64,000 nt of DNA, taken from contig JAENZE010000007.1 in the NCBI GenBank assembly GCA_016841425.1, positions 124,001-188,000 of the forward strand. Reading direction: 5' to 3'. A program made the translations under genes and the position numbers. The notes beneath the pieces were generated by a model, which made no database searches, was not told where the DNA came from, and saw only the letters and a list, made by a program, of their open reading frames with translations. Numbering within the stretch: the stretch's first letter is position 1; the number at the start of each line of letters is the position of its first letter. Source of the stretch: Syntrophomonas sp. GTDB taxonomy: Bacteria; Bacillota; Syntrophomonadia; Syntrophomonadales; Syntrophomonadaceae. Positions 34,445 through 43,722 of this stretch are shown piece after piece.

Positions 34445-35353
34445 TTAACAGCCCCCTTTAATTAGCTCGAGAAATCTTTCTTCGAGTGAAGGACGCTGCA
34501 CGCGCAAATCTTCCACCACATCACCAGCCAATTGTACTTTTCTCAATATTTCAGTGAGAGAGGCGGCAGCATCTGACGATACCCACTCCCCATAACCCTC
34601 GGATTCTCTAATGAATCGGGCTGAGCCAATATCGTATCCGGGCAAGAGAATTCCATTTAAGGTTCTTATAAGAATTCGTGTATCTGAACTGCCGGTCGCT
34701 GTAACCTGTGCCGGCGTTCCTATAACCGCTATCTTGCCCTGTATCAGTATAGCCAGGCGGTCGCAAAGGGCTTCGGCCTCGGCCATATCGTGAGTAGCTA
34801 GAAGCACAGTTACGCCACTGGTTTTCAGTTCTCTTATGGCATCGTGAAGCTGCGCCCTGCCCTGCACATCTAATCCTGCGGTAGGCTCATCCAGGATAAT
34901 CACTTCCGGGTCATGGGCCAGGGCCAGAGCCAGGTGGAGCCGCCTTCTTTGCCCGGTTGATAACGTATGATATTGTTTTTTTAGGGAAGCTTCCAGTCCG
35001 AAGCGGATTAATAAATCCAAGCGCATTCCCCGACCATGCCAGGCACATACTAGCGCCATGGCCTCGTCAGTCCTCATGGAATCAGGCAGCGAAGAGGACT
35101 GCAGCTGCACCCCAAGTTTTTTTCGTATATCCCGGACATCAGTATGTGGATCATAACCGGCTATCCTCATTTGCCCATTATCAGGTTTGCGGATAGCTTC
35201 CAAGCATTCCAAAGTAGTAGTTTTTCCTGCACCATTTGGCCCTAACAGTCCAAACACTTCTCCCTTTTGAACGGCAAAGCTTATCTCGTTTACTGCCGTC
35301 AAATTTCCGTATTTCTTCACTAAACCTTTTACTAATACTTCTGCACCAGCCAT
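34445..35353 (-). CDS. ABC transporter ATP-binding protein
   Basis: A 302-residue ATPase with Walker A GPNGAGKTT, signature LSTGQRRRL, Walker B VIILDEPTAGL and switch His in LLATHDMAEAE. After residue 220 comes an extra C-terminal domain typical of ABC-2 exporters of the DrrA or Nod type. The ATG at 35351-35353 follows GAGGTGG. A TTG 16 codons earlier has no ribosome site. It works with the permease directly downstream. Confidence 0.93.
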   Translation of the reverse strand: MAGAEVLVKGLVKKYGNLTAVNEISFAVQKGEVFGLLGPNGAGKTTTLECLEAIRKPDNGQMRIAGYDPHTDVRDIRKKLGVQLQSSSLPDSMRTDEAMALVCAWHGRGMRLDLLIRFGLEASLKKQYHTLSTGQRRRLHLALALAHDPEVIILDEPTAGLDVQGRAQLHDAIRELKTSGVTVLLATHDMAEAEALCDRLAILIQGKIAVIGTPAQVTATGSSDTRILIRTLNGILLPGYDIGSARFIRESEGYGEWVSSDAAASLTEILRKVQLAGDVVEDLRVQRPSLEERFLELIKGGC

Positions 35354-35512
35354 CTCTTTCCACCTCGTTTCCAGGAAGTTCGATCCCTTCACTTGCCGCA
35401 AACACCATACTGGGGTCTTCTGTGCGAAGATAGGGGACGTTTTGAAGCAATAAAATCCCTTTGTTTCCTCTTATAGTATCCTTCGTTATTCTAGATTATC
35501 CTGGTTTCCAGA

Positions 35513-35540
35513 GGGACGCGGGGACGGTCCTTTTGTCACC
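35513..35540 (-). repeat. REP-like element
   Basis: Second copy, identical over 28 bases to 29604-29631. Lies in the gap upstream of the ABC transporter genes. Confidence 0.8.
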
Positions 35541-35675
35541 TATTGAAGTCTATCCAATTTTGAAATGATTCTCTCTACAACAATTTCCCTAGCCGCTATT
35601 ATATAATTTTAACTTAATATACATTTAATGGAAATTGCTAATCACAGCCAAAGGATAAAACAGATAAAAGAATAT

Positions 35676-36464
35676 CTATTCAACTACATGCAGTCTATGT
35701 AAATATAAAACGGCTATAACTAAAAAGAGAAACGATAAACTTAGAAACAAGTATAACCCAGCTGTATCTACCGGGAGATTATATAGCGGCTTTATCAGCT
35801 CACCAGCACCCACCGGGAAAAGCAAGGTAAAACCTAAAATAAATAAAGCTGGCGCTAGTAGTAACCCTAGAACCTGATTTTTAATAATTTTTATTGCGAC
35901 AATAATAAAAGCAGGCATGATAAAACACAGATCCAGGATGTATATAGAATATAAAAATTCGATCTTCTGGCCGGTTTTGATAAGGGGCAAGATCTGCATA
36001 GTCCAAAGGGGATAGAATACTACCGGCATAAGAAGGGAAAACCCCATGGAGATATACCGAATCAACCCCGGCACCATTACTGTTTTCTCTTGAGTATCCT
36101 GGCCAAGTCCAACCACACTGTATATCATGGAATAAAAAGATATGCCGAATATCGCCATATATACAAAATACAGCTCATTATATATTCGTTCTATCACATA
36201 AATCCCGTACGCATAAAATAAATACCCTGCCAGCCCAATAACAATTATCTGCTTTATCAAATCTCCCGCTCTTATTTTAAAGATAAGTATTATCATAATT
36301 GTAGATGCAATCAGAGTTGTTATATCCTGAGAGATAATTCCGGGCATCACCTTGGTATCAACTAAGTAATGGTAAATACCAGGATTCAGAATACCTGTCA
36401 ATGCCGCAATGAAAGATAACAGCGCAAGTAACATCCAGGCAATTTTTACTTGATTTAATTCCAT
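35676..36464 (-). CDS. hypothetical polytopic membrane protein
   Basis: A 262-residue, highly hydrophobic protein with about eight predicted membrane segments and few charged loops. I recognise no family motif. ATG follows TAGGGGTGA. It is transcribed alone between two REP-like elements. Function unknown. Confidence 0.7.
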   Translation of the reverse strand: MELNQVKIAWMLLALLSFIAALTGILNPGIYHYLVDTKVMPGIISQDITTLIASTIMIILIFKIRAGDLIKQIIVIGLAGYLFYAYGIYVIERIYNELYFVYMAIFGISFYSMIYSVVGLGQDTQEKTVMVPGLIRYISMGFSLLMPVVFYPLWTMQILPLIKTGQKIEFLYSIYILDLCFIMPAFIIVAIKIIKNQVLGLLLAPALFILGFTLLFPVGAGELIKPLYNLPVDTAGLYLFLSLSFLFLVIAVLYLHRLHVVE

Positions 36465-36579
36465 TTTTTCACCCCTATTACTTTTCCCAGATCGTGCCGA
36501 ATTAACCAGGGGGACTCGGGGACCTACGTCCGAGGGTAATAAAATTATTTCCTTTTCTGATTTGAACCAATTCTATGTG

Positions 36580-36742
36580 GTCAAGAGGAGCACGAGGCTG
36601 TTCCCAGCGTCTCTCTTACCTTAAGTCTATTAATTTAGAAATGGCTCTCGTCATAAAAAGGCAAGAATTTGGTGCAGGCAAGGAATTCCCCGGGCAAGTT
36701 TGGAAAGTAAAATCCGGTGACAAAAGGACCGTCCCCGTGTCC
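36580..36742. repeat. REP-like element with separated blocks
   Basis: Left block 36580-36620 resembles 33619-33658 (AAGAGG, then TTCCCAGCGTCTCTCTTACC). Right block 36716-36742 is GGTGACAAAAGGACCGTCCC followed by CGTGTCC. About 95 bases lie between. The right block ends eight bases before the MBL gene's stop. Confidence 0.65.
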
Positions 36743-36749
36743 CTGTCAC

Positions 36750-37730
36750 TCAGGCTTTCTGGTAGTATACCACTCCGTTTTGGAGACGATTGGTGACGGC
36801 TCCTTTAAACAGCAGGTGCGTCAGGTGAGACAAAGCTTCTCCCGCAGCAAAAAGCTTCTGAGCTAATGGGAATTGCTCCCATGATTTAACATTTATATCC
36901 CATTTCATTTTACTGGCTACCTCCGCGCCGGTCATGGATTCATTGCCTAAAATATCCATAATATTATTCAAACGATTATGGTGATGCTTTTTCAGTTCTT
37001 CGATTCTCTCGTAACAATTAGTCAAAGTTCCCCGGTGACTGGGCAGTGTAAGTTCGATATCCAAATTATTTATTATGTCCAGGCTTTTGAAGTATTCGGC
37101 CAAATAATCAACTTTAATATTCCAGGGCACACCCCAGATAGTATTGTTAGGGGTGATCTTACCCAGGATGTGGTCGCCGCTGAACAATATCTTGTGTGAC
37201 TTGTCGTAAAGGCACATATGGTCGGGGGCATGGCCGGTGGTATTGATGCACTGAAGGGAGAAATCTGCCACCTGGATTATATCACCATCCTGGACAACAG
37301 TCACATTACTCACTGGTATAGTCCGAAACCGATAACCCGGGTGTATGGAAAGATCTGTGCCTAGTCCCATCTCCATAAGGCCGCTCTGCTTAATCAAATC
37401 GCCAAAATAAGACATGCTGTTAGAATCACATAAACCCTGTTTGGTGTATTCCCCGGTATATACTCGTGTTCCTGGCCGAGCCAGATATCCTGCCAACCCG
37501 GAATGATCAGAATGGATATGGGTTATAAATATATCTGTATTTTCCAAAGAGAAACCTATCTCTTTTATGGCCTGATCCATGGCTTCCCTGCATTCGTCCC
37601 GATTGAAACCAGTATCTATCAGCAGATTTCTCTCACTACCCTGAATAAAATATGAGTTTAACGCTTTAAGAGGATTCTGCGGCAGTGGAATTTCGATGCG
37701 AAATAAATTTTCCCTTATGTTTTCAATCAT
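36750..37730 (-). CDS. MBL-fold metallohydrolase
   Basis: A 326-residue metallo-beta-lactamase-fold hydrolase. The metal motif is THIHSDHSGLAG (residues about 89-100), with further ligands in NTTGHAPDHMCLY and SGDHILG. A C-terminal helical domain follows (about 230-326), as in group B-like thioesterase and hydrolase members. ATG after GGAGGCC. It is not in an obvious operon. Substrate unknown; acyl-CoA or lactone hydrolysis would fit the local theme but this is not shown by the sequence. Confidence 0.9.
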   Translation of the reverse strand: MIENIRENLFRIEIPLPQNPLKALNSYFIQGSERNLLIDTGFNRDECREAMDQAIKEIGFSLENTDIFITHIHSDHSGLAGYLARPGTRVYTGEYTKQGLCDSNSMSYFGDLIKQSGLMEMGLGTDLSIHPGYRFRTIPVSNVTVVQDGDIIQVADFSLQCINTTGHAPDHMCLYDKSHKILFSGDHILGKITPNNTIWGVPWNIKVDYLAEYFKSLDIINNLDIELTLPSHRGTLTNCYERIEELKKHHHNRLNNIMDILGNESMTGAEVASKMKWDINVKSWEQFPLAQKLFAAGEALSHLTHLLFKGAVTNRLQNGVVYYQKA

Positions 37731-37966
37731 AATTGGCCTCCTTCAATTACCTCGAGCAATTTACATTAGCTGCAATTTAGCAGCAGGTACGTAAATTCCC
37801 TTACTAATGTGGTAAGTATATTGATTTTATTACTAAATTGCAATAGTTACCAGGTCTATAATCCTCTCACACTCTCTGCTCTTAGACACCTGTGATCGCG
37901 GCTTCTTAATACTAGATCTACAGTATCCACCATGAAAATACTCGGGTAAAAAAGAGGTAAGTGCCT

Positions 37967-38401
37967 TTATCTTTCCCTTTTAAAGAAGGTTCCTCTACTT
38001 TTGGCTACCAGCATCTTTTCTTCGTTTTGTATACTAGCTTCAGCGACCAGGGTGTTGCTTCCTGCATGCAGTACATGTCCCTGCGCGGTAAGTTTTGCTC
38101 CTATCTGAACCGGAGCCAGATAGTTTATGTTCAGCTCCAGGGTTACTCCCCTAAAATCAAGAGTTAACATAGACAATCCCATAGCTGTATCAGCCAGGGT
38201 AGCAATTAATCCACCATGGAGCATCCCCCGGGAGTTTTCAAAGTCCTGTGTAACCATCATTTCAAGCCAGGCACTTCCTGGTTCCAGGTGTTTGATATTT
38301 ATATTAGTAGTATCAAGGACCGGTATATTTTGCATCGCATTCACAATCGCTTTAAATACTTGTTCATCTACACCCCTGTTTTCAGGCAAAGATCCCTTCA
38401 T
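37967..38401 (-). CDS. PaaI-family acyl-CoA thioesterase
   Basis: A 144-residue hot-dog-fold protein. SRGMLHGGLIATLADTAMG is the PaaI/YbgC-like signature with the HGG turn and the catalytic acid in LADTA. It ends with ASIQNEEKMLVAKSRGTFF, the usual last strands. It would hydrolyse aryl- or acyl-CoA esters and release CoA. Single-gene unit close to the MBL hydrolase. Confidence 0.88.
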   Translation of the reverse strand: MKGSLPENRGVDEQVFKAIVNAMQNIPVLDTTNINIKHLEPGSAWLEMMVTQDFENSRGMLHGGLIATLADTAMGLSMLTLDFRGVTLELNINYLAPVQIGAKLTAQGHVLHAGSNTLVAEASIQNEEKMLVAKSRGTFFKRER

Positions 38402-38669
38402 TCTTCACTATCCATCCTTATTTATTTGCTGCTAAAGAATATATCTCAATAACTATAATGAATTCGCTGATAAACGTAATTATCCTGCTACAGTACAGCA
38501 AGCAGTCTTCTAGCTTCAGGTGTGCCCGGGATACTTAAGGACAGCGACTTCAACCGTGCTAACTGCAGACAGACTTTTGCAGGACGGGGTTTGAGAGCAG
38601 CAGACTAATAAATTCTATAACTTCGGCAAACAATAAAGTATTCCTGAAAACGAAAGCAAGGTATTGAAA

Positions 38670-39344
38670 ATGATTTTGGTGATTATTCGAACCCTAATTT
38701 TATATCTTACGACTGTAGTTGCTCTGCGGGTCATGGGTAAAAAGCAAATCGGCCAACTGCAACCTTATGAATTGGTAGTTATTATTATGATTGCGGAGTT
38801 AGCTGCTATTCCCATGCAAAACACTGATATACCTTTAATAAATGGCATTATTCCCATTTTTATATTATTTGCTTCTGAGATTACTCTATCTTATATATCC
38901 CTAAAAAGCGAAACAGCTCGTGGAATAATCTGCGGTAAACCCAGCATTCTGATAAAAAATTCTGAGATAATGGAAGATGAGCTACGACGATTGCGCTACA
39001 ACATCAATGATTTATTGGAGCAGTTACGACAAAAAAACGTAAACAATATATCCGATGTAGCTTATGCCATTTTAGAAAACGGCGGCCAGTTAAGTGTCAT
39101 ACTGAAATCTCAGAATAGGCCGCTGCAGCCCCGAGATATGAATATCTTCACTCCCCCTGAACTTTTACCGATAACCCTTATTATAGATGGCAGTGTTATT
39201 AAAGAGAATCTTAACAAAATAGACCTGAGCCTGGATTGGCTGAAGGGAGAACTAGAAAAAGACGGAATTAAAGACGTTAAGCAGGTACTTTTTGCCTGCC
39301 TGAACAGCCAGGGTGACCTATTCTACCAGAGTAAGTCTTCTTAA
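38670..39344 (+). CDS. DUF421 family membrane protein (YetF-like)
   Basis: A 225-residue protein: three N-terminal hydrophobic segments containing LRVMGKKQIGQLQPYELVV, which is diagnostic for DUF421, then a cytoplasmic domain with a repeated alpha/beta unit. ATG at 38670 is eight bases after AAGG; the in-frame TTG two codons earlier is too close. Followed after 24 bases by a DUF4363 gene, the partner commonly seen with DUF421 in spore-forming Firmicutes, where these proteins are linked to sporulation or germination membranes. Confidence 0.92.
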   Translation: MILVIIRTLILYLTTVVALRVMGKKQIGQLQPYELVVIIMIAELAAIPMQNTDIPLINGIIPIFILFASEITLSYISLKSETARGIICGKPSILIKNSEIMEDELRRLRYNINDLLEQLRQKNVNNISDVAYAILENGGQLSVILKSQNRPLQPRDMNIFTPPELLPITLIIDGSVIKENLNKIDLSLDWLKGELEKDGIKDVKQVLFACLNSQGDLFYQSKSS

Positions 39345-39368
39345 TAGATCAAAGGAGTAATATGACAC

Positions 39369-39749
39369 ATGCGACTATTAGTATCACTGTTGGTAATTCT
39401 TGCTTCCATTGTTGGTCTAAGTTTTTGGACCAATGACTCTCTGCAATCGTCTACTGAGCACTTAAGTGAACAGATTGATATGGTGCAGGCCGACATACAG
39501 GACGAACAATGGGAAACGGCTGCCAGGCAAACTGCTGATATTGAAAAATACTGGACAAAATCAGCCAGATGGTGGCCGGTCTTCCTTGATCACCAGGAGA
39601 TGGATAATATAGAATTTTCCCTTTCCAAGGTCAAAGCCTACGTCAATAGCCGTGATACCGCTCTCGCCCTGGGACAACTCGAGGAGTTAAAATTGATGTT
39701 GAAACATATCCCGGAAAAAGAAGCTTTGACTATAAAAAACATCTTATAA
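39369..39749 (+). CDS. DUF4363 family protein
   Basis: A 126-residue protein with an N-terminal membrane anchor (about 1-20) and a helical, charged remainder (ADIEKYWTKSARWWPVF, LGQLEELKLMLKHIPEKE). The pattern with WxxxW near the middle fits DUF4363. It lies directly after the DUF421 gene and is probably translated with it. ATG after AGGAGTAATATGACAC. Function unknown. Confidence 0.85.
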   Translation: MRLLVSLLVILASIVGLSFWTNDSLQSSTEHLSEQIDMVQADIQDEQWETAARQTADIEKYWTKSARWWPVFLDHQEMDNIEFSLSKVKAYVNSRDTALALGQLEELKLMLKHIPEKEALTIKNIL

Positions 39750-39850
39750 ATATACATATTTACAAATTTATCCCAATCATTAATATACCAATTATAATAA
39801 ACTGCGGCCAGGGAAAAATATTAGAGACTAATTATGAAGGAGGTTAATAT

Positions 39851-40318
39851 ATGAAAGGTGTTGGCTTTTTAGGCCTTTTCAATGAACACGATAAGACCAG
39901 GGATGAAGGAGAAAAAGTAAACAAAAATGAAAGCAGCGAAGAGAGAAAATTAAGGCTGCGTAAAGAAGAACTTGATGTCGCTAAGAACAGGGTTGATATT
40001 GGCAAGGTAGAATTTGGTAAAGAAATCATTGAAGAACAGCAGATAATAAACGTTCCAATAGTACATGAAGAAGTCGTTGTTGAAAGAAGATCCATAAACG
40101 AGCCCAGTGATAGCCCTATCGGTGAAGGTGATGATGAACATTTCAGTCTTTCGGTAGGCGAAGATAGAATTGAAGTGGGCAAACACACTATTGTGACCGG
40201 TGAAGTATCAGCCCACAAACGTGAAGTCGAAGAGAATCAGGAGATCAAAGAGACTGTTAAACACGAAGAAGCGCGTATAAATAAAGATGGAGATGCCAAT
40301 ATCGTTGATGAAAACTAG
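39851..40318 (+). CDS. YsnF/AvaK-domain (DUF2382) stress protein
   Basis: A 155-residue acidic, charged protein. It contains the DUF2382 unit: RLRKEELDVAKNRVDIGKVE, then VPIVHEEVVVERR, and a second copy of the theme near IEVGKHTIVTGEVSAHKREVEE. No signal peptide or membrane segment. The domain is seen in general-stress proteins and in cyanobacterial AvaK; no enzyme activity is known. GGAGG lies just before the ATG. It is adjacent to a shorter paralogue. Confidence 0.88.
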   Translation: MKGVGFLGLFNEHDKTRDEGEKVNKNESSEERKLRLRKEELDVAKNRVDIGKVEFGKEIIEEQQIINVPIVHEEVVVERRSINEPSDSPIGEGDDEHFSLSVGEDRIEVGKHTIVTGEVSAHKREVEENQEIKETVKHEEARINKDGDANIVDEN

Positions 40319-40400
40319 CTTCATTAGAAATTAAGTTTTAAACGCCTCACCAATGAATATTGGAGAGGTGTTTTTTGGTTTACGTATAGGAGGATTACCA

Positions 40401-40784
40401 ATGACAAACGAATCGCTGGATAAAATTACTATTCCTATCAGAGAAGAAGAGATGGATGTAAAAAGGAAATGGGTGCAGACTGGCGAAATAAACTGTCATA
40501 AAGAGGTGTTAACTGAGGAAAGAACTATAAGCGTACCAGTAAAACGCGAAGAGTTGATAATTGAGAAAAAAATCATAGATGCAGATTCCCCGGACCAATC
40601 AACCCGCACTGAAATTACACGGATACCCCTTAGAGAAGAGCGGGTAGACATTAATAAATATACTTATGATCTCGAACAAGTGGAAGTATACAAGCAGGAA
40701 TTTAATGAAAATCAATTAGTAGATGCAATGTTAAAAAAGGATATACTTATTATAAAAACTTCCGGGGATGCAGATATAAACTAA
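40401..40784 (+). CDS. YsnF/AvaK-domain (DUF2382) protein, second copy
   Basis: A 127-residue paralogue of the gene upstream: ITIPIREEEMDVKRKWVQTG, VPVKREELIIEKK, then IPLREERVDINKYTYDLEQVE. ATG at 40401 follows AGGAGG at seven bases; an open frame 16 codons upstream has no ribosome site. Tandem duplication of a DUF2382 gene. Confidence 0.88.
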   Translation: MTNESLDKITIPIREEEMDVKRKWVQTGEINCHKEVLTEERTISVPVKREELIIEKKIIDADSPDQSTRTEITRIPLREERVDINKYTYDLEQVEVYKQEFNENQLVDAMLKKDILIIKTSGDADIN

Positions 40785-40890
40785 ATGATAAAGGATATTG
40801 GTACAACAAATAACTTGCTGGTACCTGCCCTTACTGCCTCAATTTACTTTTTAAAGTGATACTATTTTGACTATCAAGAGGTGCTTTACT

Positions 40891-41415
40891 ATGATAAGCC
40901 AACCTTATTGCCCTTTACCAGATTACCTTAAACCAGGTTTAAAGGTTCTCTTTGTAGGATTTAATCCCAGTATCCGCTCGGGAGAGGTAGGCCATCACTT
41001 TGCCAGCCCCAGCAACCGCTTTTGGAAAATTATGTACCAATCCGGGTTAACACCGCATAAATACAGTCCGACCGAGGATGCTAGCCTCTTAGATCTGGGT
41101 TTTGGTCTTACCAACATTGCTGCACGTCCCACCCGAGCAGCCGCAGATGTGGATACCAAGGAATATGACCAGGGCCGGGAACTGCTTTTAGATAAAATAA
41201 ACCTCAACCTCCCTCAGGTAGTATGTTTTGTAGGGAAGGGAGTATACCAGATATATGCTCGCAAAAAGCAAGCTGAATGGGGATTCCAACCTATTGAAGC
41301 AGTGCCTGGAGTAATGGACTTTGTGGCGCCATCGAGCAGCGGATTGGTACGCATGAGCATGGAGCAGGTAGTGTCCATTTATCGGATCCTTGGTGATTAT
41401 TTGCAGGATTGCTGA
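40891..41415 (+). CDS. mug: mismatch-specific uracil/thymine-DNA glycosylase
   Basis: A 174-residue Mug-type glycosylase. LKVLFVGFNPSIRSG holds the catalytic Asn in the GxNPS motif, followed by HHFASPSNRFWKIM and the C-terminal recognition loop PSSSGLVRMSMEQ. It removes uracil or thymine opposite guanine in double-stranded DNA. ATG after AAGAGGTG. Single gene between the DUF2382 pair and the radical SAM operon. Confidence 0.92.
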   Translation: MISQPYCPLPDYLKPGLKVLFVGFNPSIRSGEVGHHFASPSNRFWKIMYQSGLTPHKYSPTEDASLLDLGFGLTNIAARPTRAAADVDTKEYDQGRELLLDKINLNLPQVVCFVGKGVYQIYARKKQAEWGFQPIEAVPGVMDFVAPSSSGLVRMSMEQVVSIYRILGDYLQDC

Positions 41416-41550
41416 AAGTTCTCTATTTCTTTAAGCATTATGCATTAAGGCAACCAAATTTTTTATTTTGATATATAACGAATACCAGGATTCAAGTATA
41501 GAGAGTGAGAATTATAACTTCATAGACAAGCGAAAAAAGGTGTGAAGAAA

Positions 41551-42744
41551 ATGTCTAAAACCTCAGATAAGCTATTATTAATTAAGACGATTCTATCAAA
41601 TCCACAAATAGTTAAAGTAAATCCATTCATCAATATGTTTCTCATTAAATACATGAAAAAATTTAATATTGTAAATGTAGGAGGCCATCTGGTTCTTCAT
41701 TCACATTTACCGCCTGTTAACAGCCAGGCTTTTTCCAGATTTATTGATGAACATTTATTAGCTAAGACACAAGGGCCTACCCATGCCCAGGTTGGTATCA
41801 CCAATATCTGTCCACAGAACTGCACTTATTGCTATAACAAAAATAGAACCGGCAGAATTATGGACAAGAATATAATTAAAGGAGTAATAAAAGATCTAAA
41901 GGATATGGGAGTTATATGGCTTGGACTTACAGGTGGAGAACCGCTGCTAAACAAGGATATTGTAGAAATTGTTGATACTATCGGTGATAATTGTACGGTA
42001 AAACTATTCACAGGCGGATACAATCTTACCAGAGAATTGGCATCTGATTTGAAAAAGGCTGGATTGTTTTATGTCTCAATTAGCCTGGATCATTGGATAG
42101 AGGAAGAGCATGACAAAATTAGAAGATGCAAGGGGTCATTTAGAACAGCAATAGAGGCAATCGATATTTTTAATGAAATTGGCGGTATTCATATAGGAGT
42201 ATCAACGGTATTATCCCGAAGTATGTTTAATACCGGTCATATCGAAGAATTTGTAGAATTTATGATTAAAGCAAATGTTCATGAAGTGTGGTTAAGCGAA
42301 GTAAAACCAGCTATAAATCCCCTCTGGGATAAAAATATCATTATTACTGAAGAAGAACGCATTGAATTAATAAAATTACAGGATTGGTATAATAAGCAAG
42401 GCCAAATAACTATCAATTATTTGGGGCACTTTGAAAGCGGTGAGCATTTTGGATGTAATGCAGGTCATAAAATGGTGTATATAGATCCATTTGGAGAGGT
42501 TAGCCCTTGCGTATTTGCCCCTATTACATTTGGCAATGTAAATGATGAATCGGTTAAAATATTATTTGCAGAGATGAAAAAACATTTTCCGCCCAATAAT
42601 TGTTGTTTCGTAAATAAAAACTATAAACTCTTTGCCAGGCATTATAAAGATCAGCTGCCTATTGGGAAAGAAGATACTCTTAAAATGATGAACGAAGTTC
42701 ATTTTGGACAAATGCCGGAATTTTTTAAGTTATTCTACAAATAA
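41551..42744 (+). CDS. radical SAM protein with additional C-terminal cysteines
   Basis: A 397-residue radical SAM enzyme. The SAM-cluster motif is CPQNCTYCYNK (Cys-x3-Cys-x2-Cys), with GLTGGEPLL as the next strand motif. The C-terminal part has FGCNAGHKMVYIDPFGEVSPC followed by NNCCFVNKNYK, resembling a SPASM-like auxiliary cluster region. The N-terminal 85 residues before the motif are not a standard domain. It is the first of four tightly packed genes. ATG at 41551 is preferred to the GTG three codons upstream. The substrate is unknown. The neighbours do not include a small precursor peptide, so a peptide-modifying role is not supported. Confidence 0.9.
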   Translation: MSKTSDKLLLIKTILSNPQIVKVNPFINMFLIKYMKKFNIVNVGGHLVLHSHLPPVNSQAFSRFIDEHLLAKTQGPTHAQVGITNICPQNCTYCYNKNRTGRIMDKNIIKGVIKDLKDMGVIWLGLTGGEPLLNKDIVEIVDTIGDNCTVKLFTGGYNLTRELASDLKKAGLFYVSISLDHWIEEEHDKIRRCKGSFRTAIEAIDIFNEIGGIHIGVSTVLSRSMFNTGHIEEFVEFMIKANVHEVWLSEVKPAINPLWDKNIIITEEERIELIKLQDWYNKQGQITINYLGHFESGEHFGCNAGHKMVYIDPFGEVSPCVFAPITFGNVNDESVKILFAEMKKHFPPNNCCFVNKNYKLFARHYKDQLPIGKEDTLKMMNEVHFGQMPEFFKLFYK

Positions 42745-42769
42745 GAATTATTACGGGGAGTAAAGCTAT

Positions 42770-43174
42770 ATGAAATCATATAAGTTAATCAGCCTATCTC
42801 TGGCAGTTGTATTTGCCATGGTGGGATTGATATTCCTGTTTATGCCGAATGATGTATTAGGTTTTTTCAATTATGTTTCAAAGTATGTGGGAATGCCCCT
42901 AGCACCTATGCAGGGTATCAACTTTTATCTTATTCTGGCTGTAGGATACATGTACCTGGTAACTTTGCTGGCATATTTTATGTATCGCTATCCTGAAGAC
43001 AGAAGATTTCCATGGCTATTGGCGAATGCTAAACTAGCATCTTCCATCTTATCTTTTTATTTATTTTTGCTGCATCAGCCTTACTTGATATATATTACCA
43101 ATGGTGTTATTGATGGTTCTATTGGTATTCTTGTGGTGGTTATTTATTTAACTATGAAAAAGGTGCCCGCATGA
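42770..43174 (+). CDS. hypothetical membrane protein
   Basis: A 134-residue protein with four hydrophobic segments (about 7-27, 45-68, 82-100, 108-128) and a Tyr-rich C-terminal half. I recognise no family. The GGGGAG site precedes the ATG. Its last codon overlaps the next gene's ATG (ATGA), so the two are coupled. It lies between the radical SAM gene and the ATC hydrolase-like gene in the same operon. Confidence 0.75.
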   Translation: MKSYKLISLSLAVVFAMVGLIFLFMPNDVLGFFNYVSKYVGMPLAPMQGINFYLILAVGYMYLVTLLAYFMYRYPEDRRFPWLLANAKLASSILSFYLFLLHQPYLIYITNGVIDGSIGILVVVIYLTMKKVPA

Positions 43175-43722
43175 ATGTAGTATTAAGACTCCTGCAGTTA
43201 TACTTTCCAGGATTTATCAAAAAGCAAAAACTCGAACAGCTGTTTACTATTACTGCCCATGCTTTTGGGTGTGAGGCACCTTCAACCCAGGGACTCACAT
43301 TTGAGCAATGTCTGCAAAAATATGCCCTGTTTACCCAGCAGCAGACCGAAAGACACCTTAAAGATTCCTCTGACATTAATAATCTAAAAAAAAATTTATA
43401 CCAGAAGGCTTATCAATTAGGAAAGGAACTCCGAAAGGAATTTGGTATTACTACCTCTAAAGAATTTATCCTAATGAGCAAAATAATTTATAATATGCTG
43501 GGAATAGACTTTAATAGCAGCAGTTCACAAAATGAGATTATAATTAATCACTGCTTTTTCAGCCAGTATTATTCTCCAGAAATCTGTCAGGTAATCTCTT
43601 CATTGGATGAGGGGATAGCAGCAGGGCTTTCAGGCGGAGGTAATCTTTGCTTTCATCAAAGGATTACGGAAGGATATAACTGCTGCCGGGCAAATCTGGT
43701 CTTCAAGGAGGAACTGAAATGA
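43171..43722 (+). CDS. L-2-amino-thiazoline-4-carboxylic acid hydrolase-like protein
   Basis: A 183-residue soluble protein. The C-terminal third has a Cys/Asp/Gly pattern: NHCFFSQYYSPEICQVISSLDEG, here split as HCFFSQYYSPEICQV and ISSLDEGIAAGLSGG, ending LCFHQRITEGYNCC. This resembles the ATC hydrolase domain (PF14196), whose members cleave a cyclic thiazoline and are often found in gene sets with radical enzymes. The assignment is from pattern only. ATGA overlaps at both ends couple it to the membrane protein before it and the flavoenzyme after it. Confidence 0.6.
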   Translation: MNVVLRLLQLYFPGFIKKQKLEQLFTITAHAFGCEAPSTQGLTFEQCLQKYALFTQQQTERHLKDSSDINNLKKNLYQKAYQLGKELRKEFGITTSKEFILMSKIIYNMLGIDFNSSSSQNEIIINHCFFSQYYSPEICQVISSLDEGIAAGLSGGGNLCFHQRITEGYNCCRANLVFKEELK

